Assembly: GCA_036804525.1 (NCBI GenBank)
Contig: DAIRSE010000003.1
Coordinates: 1 to 64,000 of the forward strand
DNA from: JBFLVT01 sp036804525
GTDB taxonomy: Bacteria; Bacillota; Desulfotomaculia; Desulfotomaculales; JASEER01
Direction of reading: 5' to 3'
DNA length: 64,000 nt
This document shows, piece by piece, positions 55,162 to 63,030 of the stretch. Each line of letters starts with the position of its first letter. Within the stretch, counting starts at the first letter, position 1. Made by a program: the position numbers and the translations under genes. The notes beneath the pieces are model-generated. The model saw nothing but the letters and a program-made list of their open reading frames with translations, was not told the origin of the DNA and searched no databases.

Positions 55162-55698
55162 CTATTCATAAGCGGTTTTCTTTAAAACGCAGGCATCGGG
55201 GAGGTTACGGTAACGTTCGTTAAAATCGAGCCCGTAGCCTACAACGAACTCGTCAGGGATGGTAAAGCCGAGGTAATCTATGGAAACATCGACCTTGCGC
55301 CGGGACGGCTTGTCCAGCAAAGCGCAGACTTTTACGCTGGCGGGCTTGCGACTCTGGAGGTTCTTAAGTAGGTAGTTGAGCGTCAGTCCCGTATCGATGA
55401 TGTCTTCGACAACCAGGATGTGACGCCCCTCGATGCTTTCTTCAAGATCCTTGAGAATGCGGACCACCCCCGAAGAGGAGGTGGCATTGCCGTAACTGGA
55501 GATAGCTACGAAGTCAATGGCAAGCGGGAGATCGATCTGCCGGACCAGGTCTGCCAGGAAGATCGTAGACCCCTTAAGAATGCCAACGACCAGGATTTCC
55601 TGGCCTTGATAGTCCTTGCTGATTTGCGCTCCAAGGGCCTTGACCCTCTCCGCGATGTCCGCGGCCGGCACCAGTATACGTTCAACGTCAGGGTGCAC
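55162..55698 (-). CDS. hpt: Hypoxanthine phosphoribosyltransferase
   Basis: Purine salvage, 178 residues. The PRPP loop VVEDIIDTGLTL and the GILKGS flexible-loop region are present. GTG at 55698 (VHPDVERILVP) follows AGGGGG by nine bases; the longer frame to 55734 is rejected. First gene of the purine operon. Confidence 0.95.
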   Translation of the reverse strand: MHPDVERILVPAADIAERVKALGAQISKDYQGQEILVVGILKGSTIFLADLVRQIDLPLAIDFVAISSYGNATSSSGVVRILKDLEESIEGRHILVVEDIIDTGLTLNYLLKNLQSRKPASVKVCALLDKPSRRKVDVSIDYLGFTIPDEFVVGYGLDFNERYRNLPDACVLKKTAYE

Positions 55699-55779
55699 GT
55701 CGTTCTTCCCCCTGTACCCTAATGTAAAGCCCAAAGAAAGTCAAAACAAACAGCGTTCTCTGATGCTAAAATCTGGCCT

Positions 55780-55809
55780 ATTATACCTTAAATCGAGCTT
55801 TTCTGTCAA
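55780..55809 (-). promoter_or_regulatory. Promoter of the hpt-guaA-pur operon
   Basis: Consensus TTGACA (55809-55804) and TATAAT (55785-55780), 18-base spacer. The leader to hpt is about 75 bases and I see no purine riboswitch in it. Confidence 0.8.
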
Positions 55810-55880
55810 TTTTCTAACCGCCTTGGTCAAGTACAAAAGTCTTGAACTAAAAGTAATCGCCCGCCCCTTAAAAAAGTCGC

Positions 55881-55920
55881 CTGAAGAAAAGATAAGGAAA
55901 GCCCGGGGGTATTCCCGGGC
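55881..55920 (-). terminator. Terminator of the 56078-56776 gene
   Basis: GCCCGGG...CCCGGGC (55920-55901) followed by TTTCCTTATCTTTTC. An outer pairing between AGATAAG(G)AAAGC and GCTTTCTTATCT makes a longer nested stem. Confidence 0.75.
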
Positions 55921-56004
55921 CTACCTGCTTTCTTATCTCTTCTGGGAATCGGCCGTGGCCGCTTGACTTCCCTCCGTCGTACACCCATATGCTGTACCTC
56001 AATA

Positions 56005-56081
56005 CCTATTAAATGATCCGGAATTCGCGCAAGCGAATGCCCTCGACTCCGCCCTCTGACCTCTCACCTCCGACCTCTTAA
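56005..56081. repeat. Anchor hairpin module plus heptamer array (copy A)
   Basis: The module at 56005-56050 holds a hairpin ATTCGC-GCAA-GCGAAT followed by CCCTCGACTCC, then at 56054-56081 four heptamers of the CTCTGAC/CTCTCAC type. The stop of the neighbouring gene lies in the last unit. Confidence 0.7.
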
Positions 56082-56776
56082 ACGGGCGGGTTGATTTCTA
56101 TCTTTTTGTCGTAGTCCCAGACCTCGATGTCGATGATGAGTCTCTGCGTTTCGTCATTCTTGCTTCGCGCTTGGAGGTTGACCTTACGGATACGGTGGTC
56201 CTGGGGATACAGCCAGACCTTGTAAGCGAAGTCTGCAAACTGCGTTTCTAGAAACGGATTCTGGACGACCGGCTCGAACTCCAGGATGTCGAATTTCTTC
56301 CCTCCCTGGCGGTCACGGCCCTTGTAGTCCAGAATCGGGATGTCTTTGAAATTGAAAACACCCAGCGGATTGATCTCGGTAATGAACAGCTCAGTCTGGG
56401 CAAACCTGTTGCCCTGCAGCTTTATCCACTTTCCGGTCACCTGGTCCTTTATGTAAGCTGTATCGGCAATCTGCACCAATTCAACAGGGGTATTAATCAG
56501 GGTGCCCTTAATGTGGACCCTGTCAGGGGCCACCTGCTCCCCGGTAACCCGGCTGAGGTAGGTCTCGCCGTCATTTGCGCTGACGAGCCTGGATGTTATC
56601 TTGTAACGAAAGCTTTTGCTGTTACGGGTCTGCTCAATGCCCTTCGTAAGCATGCTTTCGCCTTTGATGTCCTGTTTTTCCTTGTGGCTGGAGATCCCCA
56701 GATAGGCCAGGACAATGATGACCAGTATCGCCGCCACGATAGACACCGGCGCACGCGGTAAAACAACCCAACGCAT
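56078..56776 (-). CDS. Membrane-anchored LolA/LppX-like protein of unknown function
   Basis: 232 residues. One N-terminal membrane helix (VSIVAAILVIIVLAYLGI), then a beta-rich outward-facing domain resembling lipoprotein-carrier-like proteins in Firmicutes (YRYKITSRLV-type strands; KVWLYPQDHRIRKV). The LolA resemblance is by eye only. ATG at 56776 follows GGGGGG by seven bases. It is flanked on both sides by repeats and stands alone with its own terminator. Confidence 0.75.
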   Translation of the reverse strand: MRWVVLPRAPVSIVAAILVIIVLAYLGISSHKEKQDIKGESMLTKGIEQTRNSKSFRYKITSRLVSANDGETYLSRVTGEQVAPDRVHIKGTLINTPVELVQIADTAYIKDQVTGKWIKLQGNRFAQTELFITEINPLGVFNFKDIPILDYKGRDRQGGKKFDILEFEPVVQNPFLETQFADFAYKVWLYPQDHRIRKVNLQARSKNDETQRLIIDIEVWDYDKKIEINPPV

Positions 56777-56800
56777 AGCAACGCCCCCCGCTCTCTTTTG

Positions 56801-57000
56801 CTGGAACTCCCGAACTCCCTTGAGTCCGACGACCGACGACTGACGATCGACGACCCAATTAAATTCAGGAATTCCCGCAATGGGAATTGCCCCGACCCAA
56901 CGCCCGACGGCTCAGCACCGGTAATCCGGGTTGATCGCGAATTCGCACAGGCGACTTCCTTCGAGTCCAATCTCTGACATCCGGCCTCCGATCTCTCTAT
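56801..57000. repeat. Cluster of anchor modules and heptamer arrays (copies B-D)
   Basis: Fills most of the 337-base divergent spacer 56777-57113. Heptamers run at 56822-56856 (ACGACTG types) and 56966-57000 (TCCGGCC, TCCGATC types). Copy B (56855-56898) has the hairpin AATTCCC-GCAAT-GGGAATT and matches copy A over about 45 bases; copy C (56939-56965) has GAATTCGC-ACAG-GCGACTTC then TCGAGTCC; copy D (56801-56828) ends CCCTTGAGTCC. Confidence 0.72.
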
Positions 57001-57113
57001 AGATAGATACTCGGCGGTATGGAACAATATGTCTTATCCGGGTCCTCCGGTATGCTTTCCGCAGGGTTTTGCATTACAATGTAAACAGTCTTGGCAGACA
57101 GGGGGCTTAAAGC

Positions 57114-57449
57114 GTGCGGATCAAGGAAATGCAGCAAGAAGTGGACCGTTGGATCTCACAGTTTGAGGAAGGATACTGGCACCCCTTGGCGATGCTGGCC
57201 CGCCTGACTGAAGAAGTGGGCGAATTGGCCAGGGAGGTCAACCATCTCTACGGTCAGAAACCCAAGAAGCCCGGAGAACCTGAAGGGGATCTGGCCCTGG
57301 AACTTGCCGACATCCTGTTTATCGTAGCCTGTTACGCCAATTCCCTGGGGATTGACCTCGAAGAGGCCTTTCGGCGCATGCTAGCCAAGTATTACGAGCG
57401 CGACAGCGACCGCTGGACGCGTAAAGAAAACAAAAAGACTGAAAGCTAG
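57114..57449 (+). CDS. MazG-like nucleotide pyrophosphohydrolase
   Basis: 111 residues with the all-alpha MazG/YpjD signature: EEVGELAREVNHL, then ELADILFIVACYAN. Probably hydrolyses a non-canonical NTP or dNTP; the substrate is unknown. GTG at 57114 is preceded by AGGGGG. First of two plus-strand genes. Confidence 0.88.
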   Translation: MRIKEMQQEVDRWISQFEEGYWHPLAMLARLTEEVGELAREVNHLYGQKPKKPGEPEGDLALELADILFIVACYANSLGIDLEEAFRRMLAKYYERDSDRWTRKENKKTES

Positions 57450-57570
57450 TCAGGCCTTGACGCTATCGGTTATAATTGTCACGTGCGCAGTCCGACTTAA
57501 CCAATCGTTCAGGCGTGCAAATACTGGAAGCGATTAAGTGTTCTGGCGCTTTTGAGGAGGAAATTTTGTC

Positions 57571-58860
57571 TTGGCGTTTATCACCCCCATCAGAGGTCTT
57601 CGCTATAATCCCCGCCTGGTTCCCGACCTGGCGGAGGTAGTCACCCCGCCTTATGACGTTATCGATGAGGCTGCCCAGGAGCAGTATTACCAGCGCAACC
57701 CTTATAACGTCATCCGTCTCGAATACGGGAAGATTTACCCGGGAGACACCGACGCGGACAACCGTTACACCAGGGCCGGCCAGGATTTTGCCAGGTGGCG
57801 TAAGGACAGTGTCCTCATCCGCGAGGACAAGCCCGCCTTATATATTTACGAACAGGAATTCGCGCTTGGCAACCGGTCTCTTACGCGGCGCGGCTTCTTC
57901 TGCGGCGTTCGCTTGTCCCCTTATTCCGAAGGCCAGGTACTGCCCCACGAAGAAACCCTGCCCAAGGCCAAGGCTGACCGCCTGCAACTGTTGCGGGCCT
58001 GCAACGCCAATTTTAGCCCGATTTTTGGACTCTATGCCGACCCGGTGATGGAGATCACCGGCATCTTCGAGCCTCTTATTGCAAAAGCACCAGATATAGA
58101 TTTCCGGGACGAAGCCGGACAAGGCCACCGTCTCTGGGTCGTCGCCGATCCCGACCCAATCAACCGGGTCATTACCAAGATGGCCAAGCTCTCCATCTTC
58201 ATTGCCGATGGCCATCACCGTTACGAAACCGCGCTGGCTTACGCGCAGGAGCGCAATTGTCCGGGCCCGCACAACAACGTTATGATGGTCCTGGTTAACC
58301 TCTACGACCCCGGCCTGGTCATCCTTCCAACCCACCGTCTCGCCAAGACGCCGCCTGATTTCGACCCCGCAGCACTGGCGGCCTTGCTCGAGCCGGAATT
58401 TATAGTCACGCCTTTCGCAGGTCCGGCGGAAGAATTCTTTGCAAAGCTGAAGGAACTCGGGCATCACTCGTTCGGCCTCTACGCCGGACCGGGTCACCTC
58501 TACCTTTTGACCGTCCGGCCCGACCTCGATCTGGCCTCGGTAATGCCCAAAGAAAAATCCGAGGCATGGCGGAACCTCGACGTGGCCATCCTTCACCAAC
58601 TGATTATCGAAAAACACCTGGGGATAGGGGCCGACGCGCGGACGAGAGAAGGCAAGGTTAAATTCACGCAGGAGGAAACCGGAGCCTTTCAGCTTGTCGA
58701 CTCCGGCGAATTCGGCTGCGCCTTTTTCCTGAACCCTACGGGCGTCGAGGAGATGGTTGCCGTAGCCGAGGCCGGCGAAAAGATGCCCCAGAAGTCAACA
58801 TACTTCTATCCTAAATTGATCACCGGCCTGGTCATCAATCCGTTGGACCTTGTAGACTAA
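57571..58860 (+). CDS. DUF1015 family protein
   Basis: 429 residues. Family hallmarks are TPPYDVIDEAAQEQYYQRNPYNVIRL-type N-terminus (split: TPPYDVID and NPYNVIRLEYGK), LPHEETLPKAK and IADGHHRYETALAYA. Some members have been reported as free-serine kinases, from memory; this is not established here. TTG at 57571 is ten bases after GGAGG. It lies directly upstream of selC on the same strand, but selC has its own promoter. Confidence 0.88.
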   Translation: MAFITPIRGLRYNPRLVPDLAEVVTPPYDVIDEAAQEQYYQRNPYNVIRLEYGKIYPGDTDADNRYTRAGQDFARWRKDSVLIREDKPALYIYEQEFALGNRSLTRRGFFCGVRLSPYSEGQVLPHEETLPKAKADRLQLLRACNANFSPIFGLYADPVMEITGIFEPLIAKAPDIDFRDEAGQGHRLWVVADPDPINRVITKMAKLSIFIADGHHRYETALAYAQERNCPGPHNNVMMVLVNLYDPGLVILPTHRLAKTPPDFDPAALAALLEPEFIVTPFAGPAEEFFAKLKELGHHSFGLYAGPGHLYLLTVRPDLDLASVMPKEKSEAWRNLDVAILHQLIIEKHLGIGADARTREGKVKFTQEETGAFQLVDSGEFGCAFFLNPTGVEEMVAVAEAGEKMPQKSTYFYPKLITGLVINPLDLVD

Positions 58861-58920
58861 GGCTTTAGAGTCAGTTTAACGGACAGGGTATTGGATTGGC
58901 TCGACATAGTGGCTATCAAA

Positions 58921-58949
58921 TGGACAACCTTCCGACACCATGGTATAAT
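58921..58949 (+). promoter_or_regulatory. selC promoter
   Basis: TGGACA (58921-58926), 17-base spacer, TATAAT (58944-58949), ending 12 bases before the tRNA. Confidence 0.82.
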
Positions 58950-58961
58950 CAGTTTTGTCGC

Positions 58962-59055
58962 GGGGGTGAATGGGTCCTGGTGGGCCTCCCGGTCTTCAAA
59001 ACCGGTCGCGGGGTGAGAAACCCTGGGTGGGTTCGATTCCCACGCACTCCCGCCA
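58962..59055 (+). tRNA. selC: tRNA-Sec (anticodon UCA)
   Basis: Ninety-four bases with encoded CCA. Long acceptor (58962-58969 with 59044-59051), a 6-bp D stem with 4-base loop (58972-58987), anticodon stem CCGGT/ACCGG with loop CTTCAAA and anticodon TCA at 58996-58998, a 6-bp variable arm (59009-59025), and T arm GTGGG-TTCGATT-CCCAC. Discriminator G59052. The 8+5 plan is that of bacterial tRNA-Sec, but the eighth acceptor pair is A58969 with G59044, a mismatch. It would decode the UGA in fdhA. Confidence 0.95.
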
Positions 59056-59177
59056 AAAAGTCAATAACGGTTTTAGGGTCCGGTTAAACCTGCCCACTCT
59101 TACCTCTCCACCTAATTCAATCACTATGGTTTTCGGCGTGGGTATAGCCGATTGTGTTCCACATTTCAGTCATCCTT

Positions 59178-59672
59178 CTATTCAACTCTCTGTGGAAAGC
59201 TCAAAGGGCCGAATGGTACTGCCCAGACGACTTCCTTTTTCTCTACGTCAATCTCGTAATGGACACCGTGTTCGTCGTTCCGAACAGGGCCATAGCCGTT
59301 GATCTGGTCGAAGACAAGGATATGGTTGCCCTTCCAAGCCAGGTAGTATCGACCGTCGAGCCTGCGGTTCAGTATTTCGTAAACGGTATTGGTTACCCTG
59401 TCCTCAAAGTAGAGATGAAACTGCTTCTCAACCCCGATCCAGGCACTGAAGCGACCGTCCGGGGAAGCTATCGGATCGCCTCCCCCGGTTCGAATCACCT
59501 GATCGAGATCGGCTTTAATGTTAACGTCTTTAGAGACGTCGATGTTCAGATAGCTGTAGATGTCTTCGCGGTGGTGATGGCGGTCGGTAAGGTTCTCCGG
59601 ACCTCAACACAAAACTCGGCCCATTTGGTTGCAGCCGGACCGGTCTCTGGGACAGGGATATTATTCAGTAGC
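59178..59672 (-). pseudogene. Hypothetical protein gene with a probable one-base frameshift
   Basis: Two frames together make a plausible protein. The 5' part reads NNIPVPETGPAATKWAEF and CVEVR; the 3' part continues NLTDRHHHREDIYSYLNI through a beta-rich region with SPDGRFSAW and ends FPQRVE. They join if one G is restored near 59596-59600 (giving VRENLTD). The start is a guess (TTG near 59672). No function recognised; the repeating SPDGR-like pattern suggests a beta-propeller relative. It could be a real mutation or a sequencing error. Located just after the 375-residue gene. Confidence 0.6.
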
Positions 59673-60788
59673 AAACATCTTAACCGAGGACCCGCCAAAG
59701 ATGTTGCCTGGAGATGGGGAGCCAATTTCCGGGGTTGGGGCGGAGTAGAGCGCAAAGGCACAGCCAAGTCGCACCTGCACAACCCGAGCGTGAACAGAAG
59801 ACGCTCCGGTAGCATTGCTCCCGTAAGCAACCCTCTCAAGAGGACTGACGTCAATGATCCTCCATCCGTCATCCCTTTTAACGATGTAAGCGTTTTGCTC
59901 GGCGAAGTCTTCGAATTCTCCCCTTTTCTTTAGATAGCGGCTGTAGGTCAGGCGGACATAAAAGACATCCCTGTATCCCCGGTAGTCTCCCTGGTAGTAG
60001 ATCCCAGCATTACTCAGGCAAAACTCCTTGTACTCCGCCGTTTTCAGGTGAACCAGCCGTTCCCAGGGGAAAGTCTGGCTCACCTCAGGGAGGATGAGAT
60101 CCCGGATTTCATCATCTTCACCGTCTCTATAAAACCACGTCAGGGATGTAGCCACCCATTCGGGATCGTATCCCAGCTTGGGTTTGGGCTGCATAAAGTA
60201 GGGTCGTTCTTCCCATATGGGTTCGAGAGTGATCTTTGAGAGTACTTTGTAGGACTTGTCTAACAACCTGAACTCAACCCGTTCGACATCCAAAGGAACA
60301 TCCTCGGCCCGGATCTCAAAAAACCTGGTGTTACTGTCCGTGAGACCGCGTGTTCCACAGTCCCGGGATACTTTCACATTGTCGATATACAGTCCGGGAT
60401 TATAGTCTTCAGTTAAGGAATCACGGTTTTGCGAAACATAGATACCTTTTACTGTTAACAATCCTACACCAGGTTGAGACGTGTACGGATTGGAGTAAAA
60501 GGTAACCAAATAGAAAAATGGTCTAGCAAAGGCAGCCGGCAGGCGAAACGCAAACTCGGAGTACCAAGGAGCAACTTCCCAGTTGCTGGAACGTAGATCG
60601 TAATACTTCGGTTCAAGCGTGATCTCCGTAATCTCAAAGTACTCAAAATCATCTACAGCCAATCTCCGATCAACTCTGGCCCCGTAGATGCAGTTGCTGT
60701 GCACGCCGAAGAAATAGAGGGTAATAATCGCCCACAAAGTCAGGATGCTCAAAAACAAGACTCTTAGTTTGGCTCGCACTCGTCTCAC
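59661..60788 (-). CDS. Hypothetical membrane-anchored protein
   Basis: 375 residues; not recognised. A basic N-terminus and one membrane helix (LFLSILTLWAIITLYFFGV) precede a large presumably extracellular domain rich in aromatic residues and beta strands. The C-terminal 50 residues are low complexity and less convincing, so a second frame error near the end is possible. GTG at 60788 is close to AAGG; GTG nine bases downstream is an alternative. Probably co-transcribed with the small membrane protein upstream. Confidence 0.65.
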   Translation of the reverse strand: MRRVRAKLRVLFLSILTLWAIITLYFFGVHSNCIYGARVDRRLAVDDFEYFEITEITLEPKYYDLRSSNWEVAPWYSEFAFRLPAAFARPFFYLVTFYSNPYTSQPGVGLLTVKGIYVSQNRDSLTEDYNPGLYIDNVKVSRDCGTRGLTDSNTRFFEIRAEDVPLDVERVEFRLLDKSYKVLSKITLEPIWEERPYFMQPKPKLGYDPEWVATSLTWFYRDGEDDEIRDLILPEVSQTFPWERLVHLKTAEYKEFCLSNAGIYYQGDYRGYRDVFYVRLTYSRYLKKRGEFEDFAEQNAYIVKRDDGWRIIDVSPLERVAYGSNATGASSVHARVVQVRLGCAFALYSAPTPEIGSPSPGNIFGGSSVKMFATE

Positions 60789-60829
60789 ATCCTTGCCAGT
60801 TCAATTAGCCCCCAGGAGTATCAGCGGAG

Positions 60830-61087
60830 CTACTTAATGAGTACTGTAGCAAAACCGATACCAAGGGAGTATTCTCCGGATTCCATACTCGATGGGACTT
60901 CAGGCCCACTCAGCAAGTATAGCCACAGGGCGATACTTAACGACAAGACCACCAAATGGCCGACAATCCAGGCATGGGCAGCGTTTTTTGTAACTACCCA
61001 TTGTCCTGATGTGATGATAAACGCTACCAACATTACGGTAGAAACACCGATAACGAGCATTGGCATTACTTCTTGTTCCATCGGCAT
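60830..61087 (-). CDS. Small membrane protein
   Basis: 85 residues with three hydrophobic stretches (MLVIGVSTVMLVAFIIT, IVGHLVVLSLSIALWLYLL, and a short C-terminal one). ATG at 61087 is well set by GGAGG eight bases upstream. No homology recognised. Confidence 0.7.
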   Translation of the reverse strand: MPMEQEVMPMLVIGVSTVMLVAFIITSGQWVVTKNAAHAWIVGHLVVLSLSIALWLYLLSGPEVPSSMESGEYSLGIGFATVLIK

Positions 61088-61469
61088 TTTGCCTACCTCC
61101 TCAGAAGTCCGCTTTGATCACCAGTTATGTTGGACAGCAGGATAAGCATCAACAACCTACTGTAAGCTTTATCTTCACTTCCCATCGACCGCCTGTCTAA
61201 GAAAACCGGGTATGCCTTCATAATACATGACACATTACAGACCCGTTTGGATGACTAAAAAACAAGCCCACCTTTCGAGTAAAACGGTGGGCTGCATCTT
61301 GCTGGCGGATCATTACTTTGGTTAAGCTTTCGCATGCGACAGGCATCCTCCACAAGCACATCCAGATCCGGGCTTCCATAGCTTCGGTGACAACCGGTTT
61401 CCAGAGTGATCCTGAGCCTCTATTCCTAATAAAACCCAGGCACTCTGGATCTTCTGACACTCTTGCAGG
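61088..61469. other. Spacer without convincing gene
   Basis: Contains the terminator at 61254-61293 and possibly a weak promoter for the 61087 gene (TTGATG and CATAAC, 17 apart). Short frames here have no ribosome-binding site. Confidence 0.5.
61254..61293 (-). terminator. Terminator downstream of the 61470 gene
   Basis: AGCCCACC, 13-base loop, GGTGGGCT (61293-61265) then TGTTTTTTAG in the leftward transcript. Confidence 0.82.
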
Positions 61470-61652
61470 CTATCCCGCGCTTGCCGTTTCTTTGGTACTC
61501 TTGTAAGAATAAAGCGCGTAGACCACCAGCGCCGGGACACCAAGCTCGATGCCGACAGAGATTACCCAATGGTTCACTGTGAAAAGCCATTGCGGAAATG
61601 TCTGCAGTCGAACACTCAAGTAAAAAACCACAGGCACAAGAATTTGCTGCAC
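61470..61652 (-). CDS. Small hypothetical membrane protein, start uncertain
   Basis: At least 60 residues with two membrane helices (ILVPVVFYLSVRL; GIELGVPALVVYALYSY). The frame is open further upstream (RFKWLALAFVIPAV) with no start codon before a stop, and GGGAGAGG lies beyond it in a different frame, so a one-base error near 61690 is possible. Confidence rests on the hydrophobic pattern only. Confidence 0.45.
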   Translation of the reverse strand: MQQILVPVVFYLSVRLQTFPQWLFTVNHWVISVGIELGVPALVVYALYSYKSTKETASAG

Positions 61653-61902
61653 TGCCGGGATAACGAATGCCAGAGCGAGCCACTTAAATCTCTAATCTCC
61701 ACACCTCTCCCAAACGATCGGCTTTGATCCGAACCTTATTCGCCCAGGAGCTTGCGGGGGAATTTATGGCCAAGGCCTTGGTTAAGTAAGCCATCCTAGC
61801 CCCTACCGGTAAAAAGTCGCCCTGTCGCAATAACCCTTAAAGTCGGGGCAAAGCGGTTCCTGACCACGGTGTTGACGATCTCGATTACACCTGACGGTCG
61901 AA

Positions 61903-62919
61903 TTAACATATTCTCGGCAGCGGAGCCCCGGCCAGCAGGTCCAGGTACTTGGTTCCTCCCAGAAGCGTCTTCAGGTAAACGTTGCCCTTGCCGGAGCGCA
62001 CCTCTCCAACAATCCTGGCCTCTCGGCCGAGGGGGTGCTGTTTCAAAAGGACAAGGGCGTGCTCCGCCTTGTCAGGAGACACGATGGCCAGGAACTTGCC
62101 CTCGTTGGCCAGGTACAGGGGATCAACACCAAGCATCTCGGCGGCGCCGCGGACGTTGGGGCCTACGGGAACGTCGCCCTCGCTGATCCAGATATCGCGT
62201 CGGGCCGAGACGGCGATCTCCTTGACCGAAGTCGCAAACCCGCCGCGGGTAAGGTCCCGCATTAATCGTACGTCCTCGCCGAGGTCTTCCAGGAGCCGGG
62301 AGGTAATCTCGTGCAGGGCGGCGCAGTCGCTTTGCACCTGGTCTTCCAGCCCAAAGCCTTCCCTTGCCGCCAGGACGGCCATCCCGTGCTCGCCGAGGTT
62401 GCCGTTGACCAGCAGCACGTCACCCTCAGCGATGCGGTGATAGCCGAGATCTATACCCGGCGGAATCTCACCGACCCCGGTTGTATTGATGAATATCTTG
62501 TCCAGGTGTCCCCGCTGGACCACTTTAGTGTCGCCCGCCACGACCTGTACCCCGGCCTCATTGCAGGTTTGAGCCATCGAGGCCACGATCCTTTCCAGGT
62601 CGCCCAGCGGAAGTCCCTCCTCAATCAGAAAGGCCGCCGTGAGGTAGCGGGGGCGCGCCCCGCTGACCGCCAGGTCGTTGATCGTGCCACAGACGGCCAG
62701 CTTCCCGATGTCCCCGCCCGGGAAAAACGGCGGATCGATCACAAAGGAGTCGGTCGTTACGGCGATCCTGCCCTCGCCCACGGTCAGCGCCGCGGCATCG
62801 GTAAGCATCTCCAGCGTCTGGTTACCCAGGTATTTAAAGAATAACCGGGTGATAAGTTCATGCGTCAAACGGCCCCCGTCGCCGTGCGCCAGCAGAATCA
62901 CGTTCTCATCTGTCGGCAT
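61903..62919 (-). CDS. hypE: Hydrogenase maturation protein HypE
   Basis: Dehydrates a carbamoyl on its C-terminal cysteine to the cyano ligand of the [NiFe] site; 338 residues. ATP-binding AIR-synthase-like fold (VCGTINDLAVSGARP; VVAGDTKVV) and the strictly needed C-terminus PRIC are present. ATG at 62919 follows GGAGG by seven bases. Confidence 0.96.
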   Translation of the reverse strand: MPTDENVILLAHGDGGRLTHELITRLFFKYLGNQTLEMLTDAAALTVGEGRIAVTTDSFVIDPPFFPGGDIGKLAVCGTINDLAVSGARPRYLTAAFLIEEGLPLGDLERIVASMAQTCNEAGVQVVAGDTKVVQRGHLDKIFINTTGVGEIPPGIDLGYHRIAEGDVLLVNGNLGEHGMAVLAAREGFGLEDQVQSDCAALHEITSRLLEDLGEDVRLMRDLTRGGFATSVKEIAVSARRDIWISEGDVPVGPNVRGAAEMLGVDPLYLANEGKFLAIVSPDKAEHALVLLKQHPLGREARIVGEVRSGKGNVYLKTLLGGTKYLDLLAGAPLPRIC

Positions 62920-63030
62920 GTTTGTTCCTCCACATCCTCAATTGTCCTGGGCCCCGCGTACCGCAAATAGCGATGGGCGGCAAGCAACCGCGCGCCCGTT
63001 TCCGCCACCGCCGCCCGGTTATGAACACGC

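Noticed and set aside
55699..55779. Purine riboswitch in the hpt leader
   Set aside because: The leader is about 75 bases and shows no three-way-junction pattern or conserved core.
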